Positions 32,993 to 42,388 of a stretch of DNA of 64,000 nucleotides are shown piece after piece. Under the pieces are notes generated by a model. That model made no database searches and was not told the DNA's origin. It worked only from the letters and a program-made list of their open reading frames with translations. The translations under genes were made by a program, and so were the position numbers. The DNA lies in NCBI RefSeq assembly GCF_037039395.1, contig NZ_CP146242.1, positions 3,297,001-3,361,000 on the forward strand, written 5' to 3'. The stretch is from Agrobacterium vitis. Lineage in GTDB: Bacteria; Pseudomonadota; Alphaproteobacteria; Rhizobiales; Rhizobiaceae. Numbering within the stretch: position 1 is the first letter of the stretch; every line of letters begins with the position of its first letter.

Positions 32993-35529
32993 GCCTTCGT
33001 GATTGTTTGAATGCCGCCGTTGCCGCCAAGGAAATCAATTCCCGCCAGGCGGAAGAACTGCACCGTTATTATGAAGCCCGGTTCAAAAAGAAGCGGCCGG
33101 GCATGACAGACCGGGAAGCGGCCTCGGCGGCGCGTGACGAAGTGGTGAAAGCCTTGCGGGATGAAGCGATGGAAAACCGCAGGCAAGTGTTGCTGGCGGA
33201 AGCGCGGCGCAAGGAAATCGCTGATTTCATCGAAACCTACCGTGATGAAAAGGGCAAGCCCGATCAGCTGGACGCTGCTTTGTCGCTGATGATCCACAAC
33301 GGTTACAAAGGCACGTTTTCCATGGTGGGGCGGGCGCATGCCATTACCGCCATGGCGCAACGCGACCTTTCGAATGTCATGTATCATTTCCGACGCTCGA
33401 AAGGGCTTGGCTTGCGCAAGAACACGGTGGACCTGCCTGACCTGATCAAGGCCATGCATGGCGAGCCGGTGGCGAATGTCGAGGCGAAAACCATGGCCGG
33501 GGCGATTACCAACGTGCTGGAAGATCTGCGCCAGCGCTTCAATGCCGCCGGCGGCAATATCGCCAAGCGGGCAGACTGGGGCATTCCCCACAGCCATGAC
33601 AAGACGCGCATTCGCAAACTGGGCGGCTCCATCGATCAGGCGCGGGAAGAGTGGAAGGCCTTCATTGCACCGCTGCTGAATGCCGAGGAAATGACCAATC
33701 CGAACACGGGTGAAGTAATTGGCCCAGACGGCCTGAATTCCTCGCTCGATTATGTGTTCGATAGCATCATGTCGGATGGTTGGGCGCACCGGAAGCCGGA
33801 AAGTCGCCGGTTTGGCAAGGGCAAGGTTGCCAGCCGCTATCAGGATGGCCGGTTCCTGATTTTCAACGATGCTCAAAGCTGGCTGACCTATAACGAGCGC
33901 TTCGGGCAGAAAGACGTGATCCAATCGATTTTCGGCCATATCAATGGTGTTGCCCGCGACATTGCATCCATGGAGCGTTTCGGGCCGAACCCGGATGCAA
34001 CGGTGGAATGGATCAAGCAGGCCATACAGGTTGATATCGGCAAGCGGCAATCCGGCGCGCTGACCATCGAGGGAATGAAGGTGCCGGGTATTTCGGCGTT
34101 GAAAGTGGCTGACTACCGGATCGATAGCCTTTGGCGTTCGCTTCGCGGCCGCGAAACCGTATCCTCGGCCGCCGCGCAGATTTCCGGCGATATCCGCAAT
34201 CTCGCCACCTCGGCCGCATTGGGCGGGACCGGCATTCTGGCGGCGATGACGGACCCGTTTGTATCGCAGGCGGCGCGGCGGCTGGCGGGCCTGCCTGTCA
34301 CCTCGACGCTGATCGATATGGTCAAACGGTTTGCCCGCGATACCGACAAGCGGGCGATGGCACGTCGTGCGGTGATCTGGGATGACTTTCTGTTCGTGGC
34401 GAATGACAAGGCGCGGTTTGTCGATCAGATGTTTTCGAACGAATGGAGCAAGTATATTGTCGACCGGGCGTTGACGTGGAACGCCCTTATTCCGCTTACA
34501 GATGCGCGCAAGCGGGTCGAGGCAAGCGCCTGGCACGAAACGCTTGGCGGCTTTGCCGAGAAAAGCACCGACTGGTTAGACCTGCATCCGCTTTTGAAAA
34601 AGACGATGACAGGTTTTGGCTTTACCGCCGACGACTGGCACAAGATGCGCGCCGGGGTGGATGAGCTGGGCTTTCTCGATCCGGGCGGTGTTTTCGAGAA
34701 AACCGGTGATCGTGGCCTTGCGGAAAAATATGCGGAAATGATTACGCAATGGACGGAACGCAGTGTTCCGGCTGGCGATCCGCGTGTGAAAAGCGTGCTG
34801 ACCGGCAAAGTCGAGCGCGGCACGGTGCTGGGTGAGATTGCCGAATTCGGCTCCCAGTTCATGAGTTTCGGCATGTCGTTCACGGCGCGGCAGTTGGAAG
34901 CGATCTATGTCTATTCCATGCTCGGAAATAGCCGGGCTGGAAAGATCGCACGGGGAGGGCGCTATTTCGCGGCCATGGCCATTCCGTTGACCATGGGGGC
35001 GGCGGCTTACACTCAGATCCTCAATGTGTTGAACGGAAAAGACCCGGAAGACATGTCCAGCCCGGCTTTTTGGGGCAAGGCCTTTGTAAAAGGTGGCGGC
35101 GGTGGCCTGTTTGCCGATTTCGTCGACAAGGCTGAAAATCGTTTCGGTCAGAATTTTGCCCAGACCTTGGGCGGCATTGGTGGGGCTTTCATTGGTGATA
35201 CGCTGGATCTGACCTTGCGCGGCATTCAGGATGTGGTGGGGGCTGGTGCGGATCTGGCGCGCGGCGAGCTGCCGGAAGAGCTCGACCGCAGCAAGGCGGG
35301 CCGTGCTGCGGTGAAATATGTTGGGCGCTATACGCCGCTTCTCTCCTCGCATCCATTTACTCGGGCGGCCTATAAGCGGATGTTCGTCGATCAACTGCAA
35401 TGGTTGCTCGACCCGGAAGCGGAAAAGAGCTTCAAGATGCAAAAGCGCAAAGCCAGCGCCTGGTGGGAGCCCGGTACGTTGACGCCCCAGCGGTTGCCGG
35501 ATCTGGGAACGGTGGCTGGGCCGCAGTGA
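32989..35529 (+). CDS. Large internal virion / ejection protein
   Basis: 846 residues. Helical N-terminal region (EINSRQAEELHRYYEARFKK; EAMENRRQVLLAEARRKEIA), several moderately hydrophobic segments in the C-terminal third (FAAMAIPLTMGAAAYTQILN). Size and position fit T7 gp16-like core proteins. No catalytic motif recognised. Confidence 0.72.
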   Translation: MSLRDCLNAAVAAKEINSRQAEELHRYYEARFKKKRPGMTDREAASAARDEVVKALRDEAMENRRQVLLAEARRKEIADFIETYRDEKGKPDQLDAALSLMIHNGYKGTFSMVGRAHAITAMAQRDLSNVMYHFRRSKGLGLRKNTVDLPDLIKAMHGEPVANVEAKTMAGAITNVLEDLRQRFNAAGGNIAKRADWGIPHSHDKTRIRKLGGSIDQAREEWKAFIAPLLNAEEMTNPNTGEVIGPDGLNSSLDYVFDSIMSDGWAHRKPESRRFGKGKVASRYQDGRFLIFNDAQSWLTYNERFGQKDVIQSIFGHINGVARDIASMERFGPNPDATVEWIKQAIQVDIGKRQSGALTIEGMKVPGISALKVADYRIDSLWRSLRGRETVSSAAAQISGDIRNLATSAALGGTGILAAMTDPFVSQAARRLAGLPVTSTLIDMVKRFARDTDKRAMARRAVIWDDFLFVANDKARFVDQMFSNEWSKYIVDRALTWNALIPLTDARKRVEASAWHETLGGFAEKSTDWLDLHPLLKKTMTGFGFTADDWHKMRAGVDELGFLDPGGVFEKTGDRGLAEKYAEMITQWTERSVPAGDPRVKSVLTGKVERGTVLGEIAEFGSQFMSFGMSFTARQLEAIYVYSMLGNSRAGKIARGGRYFAAMAIPLTMGAAAYTQILNVLNGKDPEDMSSPAFWGKAFVKGGGGGLFADFVDKAENRFGQNFAQTLGGIGGAFIGDTLDLTLRGIQDVVGAGADLARGELPEELDRSKAGRAAVKYVGRYTPLLSSHPFTRAAYKRMFVDQLQWLLDPEAEKSFKMQKRKASAWWEPGTLTPQRLPDLGTVAGPQ

Positions 35530-35586
35530 ACACCCCCTATCATCCATTAGCCTTGCCTGAGATTGATTTTCAGGCGGGGCTTTTCC

Positions 35587-37797
35587 ATGGCGCAACCCTA
35601 TCCGATTTCGCGCGAGACGCGGGAAGAAGCGATTTTCCTTGGGGATGGCGGTTCGAGCTATGGGCCGTTCGGGCTGAAAATCTTCGATAGCGCCGATGTG
35701 TTGATCTACACCAAGGCGACGGGCGAAACTGTCTGGACTGAGCAAGCGGTGACTATCACCAAAGCCAGTGATGAGCCGTTCGACGCATTTTCCATTGCCT
35801 TTGCCGGCAATATTCCCAACACCACGAAAATCAAGGTGATCTCCGCTCGGGTGCATGAACGCACGGCGGGCCTGATGCAAGGCGTGCAGCTGAGCCCCGA
35901 CGCGCTGGAAAAGGAGATCACCAAAATCGGTACGATCTTGCAGGAACTGGCGCGTGACCGCGACCGGGCCCTGAAAACCGATTTTGATGCGGGCGTTGGT
36001 TTGACGGTTTCTTCCTCGGTTGTCGATGGCGAGCTGTTGATGAAGCTCGGCACCATGCTGGTGCCGGGGCCGAGCGCGGATACCATTGAGGCCGTGCAAG
36101 GAAATGCGGAACTGGCCCAAGCGGCACGGGATGCTGCCATCGTTGCAAAAACCCAAGCGGAAGCGGCGCAGGCTATCGTTGAGGCGCTCTCTGTTTTTAC
36201 GGCTGGGGGAACCGGCCAGACAACTCGTTCATTGCTTGCCAAGCTCCGCGATATCGTCTCGGCCAATGATTATGGCACGCTGGCTCAAGCCAAGGCCGCC
36301 GCTGGGGATACAAAGCCGTTGATCACCAGCGACGGTGGACTATGGGCGCCTGCCATCGGCGGCGGCGCATTTATCCGCGCCGACGCCCGAGAAATTCGGT
36401 TGTGCGCGGACCTTGGAATAGCCAATGATGGCAGCCAGGATGCGGCAAACGCGCTTGTAGATGCTATTACCTATTCCCAAAACCGCCGTGTCCCGGTTAA
36501 AGCTGATGGAAAATTTTTAATGTCCGATAGAGTGCCATACTCGGGGACCAAGGATGTGGTTATCCTTGGCAATGGTCGGGCCGTATCGTCATTTGTTTGG
36601 CCTGACACCGTTGCTAATCCCGGTCTCGATTTCACGTTTACTGACCAAATCTGTACTGTTGGATTGCGCAGTTTCCGCATGTATTCAAGCGGAAAAGGCA
36701 CTGGCACCGGCATTAAAATCGTGATGCCTGCGTTATCGTCCTCGCTGTGGCGCGGGCCTGTTATCGAAGATATCGAAATGATGGGTCTCGACGTCTTCAA
36801 CGACTGCTGGAACATCGCGTTGGATATGGAAAACTGCTGGAATTCCTATGTCCACAATTTCTATGATTTTGGCCGGACGCTGACCGCTGGCGATGAGGTT
36901 GTCGGAACGGCTGGTATCCGCACAAAGGGCTGCACGGATAGTTCTTTCGGCTCCATCTGGCTGCACGGCTACGGGATCGGCTGCCAATTTGGCCAGAGCA
37001 CTGGCGATGATGAGGGCATCCGCCTGTTCGATTTCACGATTTTGTCTTGCAATAAGGGCATCGAATATCGGACCGCCGTAGCGGAAGCTGGGTCGCAATT
37101 GCGCAACGGCCACATCAATGCCTATCAGGTGGGAATTGATCTCTACGCAAAGCATGTTGGCTTTGTCGAGCATGTCGATATCTACAAGATCAGCGGGTCA
37201 ACTGCCGATTTCAGGGGGATCAAAATGGAAAACTGCAATGGCATGCAGGTTGACGACATCCTGATGGCAAATACCGGTGCTTCTGGAAACTTCTGGGGTC
37301 TGGAACTGGCGGGCGGCAATGACTACAACAAGTTTACCGGGTTTCGGAAAAGCCCTGGCGCTGGTACCATTGATACGATGGTGGCGTTCAGCGGCACAGG
37401 CAATGATGACAATGTCTTTAAAGATATCGTCAATATCGGTTCTCCAGCGGTGTCGTTCGCGACCGCCAAGAGCAACCATTTGCGCAACGATTTTCAGGGG
37501 ATGCGGCCTGGCGGAGAAGAGGCATTTGCTGCCAATTCCGCAACGCCGTCCGTTAGTAGTTCTATCTGGGGGTATTTCAGTACCGCAAATACAACTGCAA
37601 CGACGATCACAAACTTTACGGATAGCTTTGTCGGTCAGGAATTCACCGTCATGGCGAACGACGCTAACACGACAATCCAGCATAATTCAGGAATGATCCT
37701 TAAGGGCGCGACCAATGCCGTGATGCCGAATGGCGGAATGATCAAATTCAGGCGGTTTACAGGAAGTGTCTTCCGTGAAATTTCGAGGACATTCTGA
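35587..37797 (+). CDS. Tailspike protein with beta-helix, possible depolymerase
   Basis: 736 residues from ATG 35587. The N-terminal 130 residues (MAQPYPISRETREEAIFLGD) resemble the virion-anchoring domain of podovirus fibres, followed by a helical linker (ELAQAARDAAIVAKTQAEAA). From about residue 250 the repeated short strands (IRLCADLGIANDGSQDAANA onward) are typical of a right-handed pectate-lyase-like beta-helix, and the C-terminus is a separate beta domain. Such spikes often degrade capsular or exopolysaccharide; catalytic residues cannot be assigned. Confidence 0.75.
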   Translation: MAQPYPISRETREEAIFLGDGGSSYGPFGLKIFDSADVLIYTKATGETVWTEQAVTITKASDEPFDAFSIAFAGNIPNTTKIKVISARVHERTAGLMQGVQLSPDALEKEITKIGTILQELARDRDRALKTDFDAGVGLTVSSSVVDGELLMKLGTMLVPGPSADTIEAVQGNAELAQAARDAAIVAKTQAEAAQAIVEALSVFTAGGTGQTTRSLLAKLRDIVSANDYGTLAQAKAAAGDTKPLITSDGGLWAPAIGGGAFIRADAREIRLCADLGIANDGSQDAANALVDAITYSQNRRVPVKADGKFLMSDRVPYSGTKDVVILGNGRAVSSFVWPDTVANPGLDFTFTDQICTVGLRSFRMYSSGKGTGTGIKIVMPALSSSLWRGPVIEDIEMMGLDVFNDCWNIALDMENCWNSYVHNFYDFGRTLTAGDEVVGTAGIRTKGCTDSSFGSIWLHGYGIGCQFGQSTGDDEGIRLFDFTILSCNKGIEYRTAVAEAGSQLRNGHINAYQVGIDLYAKHVGFVEHVDIYKISGSTADFRGIKMENCNGMQVDDILMANTGASGNFWGLELAGGNDYNKFTGFRKSPGAGTIDTMVAFSGTGNDDNVFKDIVNIGSPAVSFATAKSNHLRNDFQGMRPGGEEAFAANSATPSVSSSIWGYFSTANTTATTITNFTDSFVGQEFTVMANDANTTIQHNSGMILKGATNAVMPNGGMIKFRRFTGSVFREISRTF

Positions 37798-38132
37798 TGG
37801 TTGATTTTCTGTGGTACATCATCCGTGAACATCTTGTTCGGCAGATAAACCTTAGCGATGTTGATGTCTCCTTTCGGTTCATGACTGTTTTGCAGTTTCT
37901 GTGCTGGTATGGACTTGTGCTCTTTATGCTTTGCCGCTGGGTCATCGCCCTTGCGAAGGGAGCGGTAAGGGTCATCATGCGGTTGTTCAAACCAGCCCGG
38001 TCTACACCCAAAATGAATACGTTGAAAATAGTTCGCGGCTTCGGTGTGGGCATTGTCTTCATCGCGTGGGTGCTGATCGGGGTGAACAGCACGCTTAATA
38101 TGTATGATCGTTTGATTGCTATGTTCGGGTAA
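37797..38132 (+). CDS. Two-span membrane protein, holin candidate
   Basis: 111 residues; ATG 37797 overlaps the tailspike stop. Two membrane segments (FMTVLQFLCWYGLVLFMLC; GFGVGIVFIAWVLIGVNSTL) separated by a basic loop. Its place directly before the endolysin suggests a holin, but basic loop and size are not diagnostic. Confidence 0.6.
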   Translation: MVDFLWYIIREHLVRQINLSDVDVSFRFMTVLQFLCWYGLVLFMLCRWVIALAKGAVRVIMRLFKPARSTPKMNTLKIVRGFGVGIVFIAWVLIGVNSTLNMYDRLIAMFG

Positions 38133-38168
38133 GCGCGCATTTGACGCTATCCGCATCAACCTAAAATG

Positions 38169-38198
38169 GCTCCAGCAAATCAAGCTGGAGCTTTTTTT
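38169..38198 (+). terminator. Terminator-like hairpin carrying the endolysin ribosome-binding site
   Basis: GCTCCAGC (38169-38176) pairs with GCTGGAGC (38184-38191), followed by seven T and directly by the endolysin ATG at 38199. GGAG in the second arm (38187-38190) is the only ribosome-binding site for the endolysin, eight bases before ATG. Confidence 0.75.
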
Positions 38199-39026
38199 AT
38201 GGCGGACGAATTCAAGCGCAGTGTGGCGCAGGTGCTTGGCTCTGAGGGCGGATACTCGAACCGTTCGAAAAAGGATGATCCGGGCGGGGCCACCAATCTG
38301 GGTGTGACGCAAGCGGTCTATGATGTGTATCGGCGGTCGATTGGTGCCAAACCGCAATCCGTCAAGTTCCTTGTGCGGGCGGAAGCCGAGAACATTTATC
38401 GTGGCCGCTACTGGGCTTTGGTCAAGGCCGATCAGCTGCCCGCTGGCGTCTCCTATGTGGTGTTCGACGGTGCAGTGAATTCCGGTCCTGCGCAAAGCGC
38501 CAAGTGGTTGCAGCGCGCGCTTGGCGTGCCGGATGACGGTTTGGTTGGTCCGGCTACAATTGCCGCTGCCAAAGCGCATACGAACCATGATGCGTTGATT
38601 GCCAACATGATACGCCAGCGCCTTGCCTTCATGAAGACGCTTTCGAACTGGGAGGCGAATAAGAACGGCTGGGCCAACCGCCTCAAGCATGTGCTCGATG
38701 TCGGTCAGGCGTGGGCGAGCGGCGATGTCGGTCCGGCTCCGGTCTATCACGAAAACGGCGATGCCAAGGCTCCGGTTTCTGCCGTCAAGGCTGCGCCTTC
38801 CTCTGCGCCTGGTGAAGCCGCCACGGCGGTGGGCGGTGCCAGCGCGGTGCTGGCTCAGACCACCCAGCAGCTTGCGCCATTTTCCAATATCGAGCTGGTT
38901 GGCAAGATCATCGCTTTCCTGACTGTTGCCGGGGCCTTGGTGGCAATCGGCGGCATTGCCTACAGCATCTATGCCAAGCGCAAGGCCAAGGCCGTTGATG
39001 TGGCGGTGAATGGGGCAGCGACATGA
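38199..39026 (+). CDS. Endolysin, GH108 N-acetylmuramidase with C-terminal membrane segment
   Basis: 275 residues. GSEGGYSNRSKKDDPGGATN near residues 14-33 with catalytic Glu16 is the glycoside hydrolase 108 signature; the following LQRALGVPDDGLVGPATIAA is the companion peptidoglycan-binding domain. After an Ala/Pro-rich linker, residues about 230-255 form a membrane span (IIAFLTVAGALVAIGGIAYS) with a basic end. The C-terminal anchor is unusual for this family and could tether the enzyme before lysis. Confidence 0.85.
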   Translation: MADEFKRSVAQVLGSEGGYSNRSKKDDPGGATNLGVTQAVYDVYRRSIGAKPQSVKFLVRAEAENIYRGRYWALVKADQLPAGVSYVVFDGAVNSGPAQSAKWLQRALGVPDDGLVGPATIAAAKAHTNHDALIANMIRQRLAFMKTLSNWEANKNGWANRLKHVLDVGQAWASGDVGPAPVYHENGDAKAPVSAVKAAPSSAPGEAATAVGGASAVLAQTTQQLAPFSNIELVGKIIAFLTVAGALVAIGGIAYSIYAKRKAKAVDVAVNGAAT

Positions 39027-39298
39027 TTACCGAGGCGCTGGCCGTGCTGGTCTTCATCAAGAAGCATTGGCGGGCGGCCGCGCTTGGCGTTCTGACGGGC
39101 GTCGTCTTGCTCGCCATTCTCTTTGCATATGTCAAAGGCCGGGCGGATGGCAAGGCGCTGGCGGCCGACGCGGCGAAACAGGAGCTGATCGAGCAGCTGA
39201 ACGAGCGAGGAACGATCGATGGCGTTATTGAGCAGATGGATGGTGCTGGCCTGTGCCGCGCTCTTGGCCGGATGTGGAACAGTGGGCAGTGTGAATGA
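39023..39298 (+). CDS. Inner-membrane spanin (Rz-like)
   Basis: 91 residues, ATGA overlap with the endolysin. One N-terminal membrane span (AALGVLTGVVLLAILFAYV) and a helical periplasmic part (ALAADAAKQELIEQLNERGT). A lipoprotein gene is embedded in its 3' end in another frame, the classical Rz/Rz1 arrangement for outer-membrane disruption. Confidence 0.75.
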   Translation: MITEALAVLVFIKKHWRAAALGVLTGVVLLAILFAYVKGRADGKALAADAAKQELIEQLNERGTIDGVIEQMDGAGLCRALGRMWNSGQCE

Positions 39299-39437
39299 CG
39301 GTGCTGGCTATGCCGCGCTGACACCCGCGCCGGAAACGGCCGCCTGGATCGTCAACCACGATGAACGCTTTGCCCGCCAGGTGGTGGCGCACAACATGCA
39401 ATGCGGCAAAGACGAGCTTTGCAGGAAAGGGAAGTGA
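39219..39437 (+). CDS. Outer-membrane spanin lipoprotein (Rz1-like)
   Basis: 72 residues from ATG 39219 with GAGGAA upstream. Signal VLACAALLAGC gives a lipobox with Cys at 19; a short Pro-containing mature part follows. It overlaps the Rz-like gene by 80 bases in a different frame. Works with Rz at the last lysis step. Confidence 0.75.
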   Translation: MALLSRWMVLACAALLAGCGTVGSVNDGAGYAALTPAPETAAWIVNHDERFARQVVAHNMQCGKDELCRKGK

Positions 39438-39438
39438 G

Positions 39439-39753
39439 ATGCCTATCAAAAGATTGCAAGCCAATGCGGCGTGGAACACCGGTGTCTCCGGCCGCATTGA
39501 TGCGGGATACCGGATGCTGAAATATTCGGGAAGCCTCGGCGGCGGCACGCTGTCCGTATCTTCGAAGTCTCTCGACCTTTCGCCGGTGGATGGTGTCACG
39601 ATTGAAACGCCCGTGCCGAATGCCAAGCTGACCGTTTCCAAGGTGGACGGCAACAATGACGTGGTGAAGCAGCTCGTGCTTCAAACCTCAGGCGAGATTG
39701 TCGTTACGCTGGCTGGGGCGACAAACCCCGATGTGCTGGTTATTGTGGAGTAA
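39439..39753 (+). CDS. Hypothetical prophage protein
   Basis: 104 residues from ATG 39439, preceded by AAAGGGAAGTGAG. Beta-rich (GTLSVSSKSLDLSPVDGVTI; QLVLQTSGEIVVTLAGATN). No family recognised; placed after the lysis genes, it may be a minor virion protein. Confidence 0.6.
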   Translation: MPIKRLQANAAWNTGVSGRIDAGYRMLKYSGSLGGGTLSVSSKSLDLSPVDGVTIETPVPNAKLTVSKVDGNNDVVKQLVLQTSGEIVVTLAGATNPDVLVIVE

Positions 39754-39756
39754 GTC

Positions 39757-40104
39757 ATGGACGCTTCCGCCCTCATCCTGCGTGAGCTTGCGCAGATCAA
39801 TCGCCGCATCGACGATGTCTCGAAGGAAGGTTCCGAGCGTGGCCGCCGGACATGGGAAAAGTTGAATGAGCAGGATGTGGCGCTGGCGCTGATCAATGTC
39901 CGGGTGGGCGCGGTGGAAGTGTCCATTACCGGCCATACCATGACACTCCAGCAATATCAGGATCTGAAAGCCAAAGCCGCCGGCGCGGGATGGCTCGGGC
40001 AGAAATTGCTCTGGGTTGGTGGCGGTGTATTGGCGGCTGCCGGGTGGCTATATTCGATCTCTGAAACGATTGTCAGCGGGTTGAAATGGTTTATCGGTAA
40101 ATAG
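39757..40104 (+). CDS. Coiled-coil membrane protein, last prophage gene
   Basis: 115 residues. Helical N-terminal half with heptad-like leucines (LRELAQINRRIDDVSKEG), C-terminal membrane segment (LLWVGGGVLAAAGWLYSISE). Resembles the small DUF1515-type proteins of rhizobial phages or hemolysin-XhlA-like holin partners. Function uncertain. Confidence 0.6.
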   Translation: MDASALILRELAQINRRIDDVSKEGSERGRRTWEKLNEQDVALALINVRVGAVEVSITGHTMTLQQYQDLKAKAAGAGWLGQKLLWVGGGVLAAAGWLYSISETIVSGLKWFIGK

Positions 40105-40170
40105 ACTGAAAGAAACATTTCGTCGCACGTTGACACCCACAAGCCATTGTATTAGGTCATTTTTGAAATA

Positions 40171-40218
40171 ACTCTTAATCAGCGGGTCGTAGGTTCGAAC
40201 CCTACATCACCCACCATT
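40171..40218. repeat. attR core (tRNA-Lys 3' half)
   Basis: 48 bases identical to 1588-1635: anticodon loop to just past CCA. It lacks the 5' half of the tRNA, so it is a remnant, not a gene. Right of it the next 260 bases (to 40478) hold no gene; they belong to the host and would follow tRNA-Lys directly in an unlysogenised strain. Confidence 0.95.
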
Positions 40219-40478
40219 CTTTTTATTGAAGTTCAAAATGAACTCATTTGCCTCGGATATCCAGGCAATTCTCCAGGTGTAGAGTTTGTCAAACGACATC
40301 TGGCGGACGCAGTTAAACTCATCCAGACGATTTTTTTCAAAATAAAACTATGATCCGCTTATGTTCTCACATGGCGATTTGTTTTCTCGTTATGTTCGCA
40401 TTTATTCCTCATATTCATCCAAAAATAGCTGTGGATTCCTGTGGATAACTTTTGTCTGGAACTGCTCGTTCCGGCTGA

Positions 40479-41267
40479 TTAAGCCGAGACGGTCAGCCTT
40501 GATTGCGGCAGGACGAAAGGGAGATGGGTCGGCGCGCGGCTGACCGTTCCACTCAGTCCATAGACGGAGGCGATGATGTCGTCGCGGATGACTGTGTGCG
40601 GTGGACCTTCGGCAATCAACTGTCCACCATCCAGCACGATCAGACTGTCGGCGAATTCCGCTGCAAGGTTGAGGTCATGCAGTACCGCAAGAACCATGCC
40701 TCCATCGGCGGCAAAGGTGCGGGCAGTTTCCAGTACGGAAATCTGGTGAGCAAGATCGAGGCTTGACGTTGGCTCATCGAGAAACAGGGCGCGTGGGCCG
40801 TTTTCATCGACTGCTGTCGGCAGTTGAGCCAGGACGCGGGCGAATTGCACCCTTTGTTGTTCGCCGCCGGACAGAGCATGGTAGGGGTGCGCTTCAAATG
40901 TTGAGAGACCCACCCGCGCCAACGCCTGTCTTGCAGCCTGCATCGGGCGGGCGGTTGCTGAGGCCATGGCGCCCATCCGCACCACTTCCAGGGCTGTGAA
41001 CGGGAACGAAAGGCTCGTGCTTTGCGGCAGCACGCCGCGTCTGCGGGCGAGGTGTTGCGGCTTCAGCCGGGTGATATCGTGGCCGTCATACGTGATATGG
41101 CCTTCATCGGCTTTCAGGTCGCCGCAGAGCAGTTTCAGCAAGGTTGACTTGCCCGCGCCGTTTGGACCGATAATGACGGTGAAGCGACCCGGCACGAGGC
41201 GCAGGCTGATCCTGTCCAGCAGCAAGCGTCCGTGGCGGTGCAGCGTCAGATTTTCTGCGGTTATCAT
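40479..41267 (-). CDS. hmuV: Heme ABC transporter ATP-binding protein HmuV
   Basis: 262 residues. Walker A GPNGAGKST, signature LSGGEQQRVQFARVL, Walker B RALFLDEPTSSLD, and a switch His in LHDLN. Membrane-proximal part of the HmuTUV heme importer. Gene follows hmuU after 35 bases. Confidence 0.93.
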   Translation of the reverse strand: MITAENLTLHRHGRLLLDRISLRLVPGRFTVIIGPNGAGKSTLLKLLCGDLKADEGHITYDGHDITRLKPQHLARRRGVLPQSTSLSFPFTALEVVRMGAMASATARPMQAARQALARVGLSTFEAHPYHALSGGEQQRVQFARVLAQLPTAVDENGPRALFLDEPTSSLDLAHQISVLETARTFAADGGMVLAVLHDLNLAAEFADSLIVLDGGQLIAEGPPHTVIRDDIIASVYGLSGTVSRAPTHLPFVLPQSRLTVSA

Positions 41268-41302
41268 GGCACGTATCCCCAGGCATTCTCATTGAGCAGG
41301 TT

Positions 41303-42388
41303 TTAGTCTTGCATCATGCCGCGTCCGCTTCTGCCGAGCAGCAGGAGCAGAAAAACCGGCGCACCGATCAGGGCGGTGACGATGCCGATCGGCAGTTCCG
41401 CCGGTGCAACAATGGTGCGGGCAAGGCTGTCGGCCAGAAGCAGCAGGCTTGCCCCGCCCAGTGCGGAGGCCGGTAAAAGGAAACGGTGCGATGGGCCGAT
41501 GGCCATGCGCAGCAGGTGCGGGACGACGATGCCGATAAAGGCAATCGAACCAGCCACGGCCACAGCGGCCCCGCAGGCGGCGGCGACGATCAGTACGCTG
41601 ACGCGTTTCAGCCGCTCCACTGGAATTCCCATGTGAAAAGCAGCGGCATCGCCCAGCACGAGTGCGTCCAGTCCACGCGCGATGAAGGGGACGGCGGCAA
41701 GCGCACCTAGAATGAAGGGTGCGATTGACGCGGCCTTGGCATAGGTCGCCCCGCCCAGCGATCCCAGGTTCCAGAAGGTGATGTCGCGCAAGGCCCGGTC
41801 GTCGGCCATGAAGATCAGCAGGCCCGTTGCGGCCATGCTGAGGGCGCCGATGGCAATGCCTGATAGCACCAGTGCAATGGTCGAGGTCTGGCCGCCACGG
41901 CTGGCGATGGCATAGAGCAGGGCGGTGTTGAGCAGGGCGCCGCAAAACGCCATGATCGGCAGGAATTCCTCTCCAAGGACCGTTTGCAGCGGTAAAAGCA
42001 GGCCAGGGCCAAGCACGATGGCCGCCACTGCGGCAAGGCTGGCCCCGGAGGTGATGCCGACAATGCCAGGGTCGGCCAACGGGTTGCGAAACAGGCCCTG
42101 CATCATCGCCCCGGAAAGCCCGAGACCTGCGCCCACCAGAACACCCATCAAGGTGCGGGGCAGACGTACGGCCTCCAGCACGATACGGTCTTGCTGCGCC
42201 AGCGCGCTCTTTCCAGAGAAATATGTAACCAGATCGCTCAAGCCGACCCCCGTCGGCCCGCTGATCAGCGAGACGAAGCAGGCTGCCACAAGCAATGTCA
42301 CCAACAGCAACACGGCTGTTATGCCACGGCGCGAGCGGTCGCCCGTCGATGCCAGTGGCACTGTTGATGAGGTTGCGGCTATCGTCAC
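41303..42388 (-). CDS. hmuU: Heme ABC transporter permease HmuU
   Basis: 361 residues with about ten hydrophobic segments of the FecCD/BtuC type; GALLVGAGLGLSGAMMQG-like motif (LVGAGLGLSGAMMQGLFRNP), then DPGIVGITSGASLAAVAA and SGLAFIGIVVPHLLR-like (GSIAFIGIVVPHLLRMAIGP). Forms the inner-membrane channel for heme. ATG overlaps the hmuT stop by ATGA. Confidence 0.92.
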   Translation of the reverse strand: MTIAATSSTVPLASTGDRSRRGITAVLLLVTLLVAACFVSLISGPTGVGLSDLVTYFSGKSALAQQDRIVLEAVRLPRTLMGVLVGAGLGLSGAMMQGLFRNPLADPGIVGITSGASLAAVAAIVLGPGLLLPLQTVLGEEFLPIMAFCGALLNTALLYAIASRGGQTSTIALVLSGIAIGALSMAATGLLIFMADDRALRDITFWNLGSLGGATYAKAASIAPFILGALAAVPFIARGLDALVLGDAAAFHMGIPVERLKRVSVLIVAAACGAAVAVAGSIAFIGIVVPHLLRMAIGPSHRFLLPASALGGASLLLLADSLARTIVAPAELPIGIVTALIGAPVFLLLLLGRSGRGMMQD

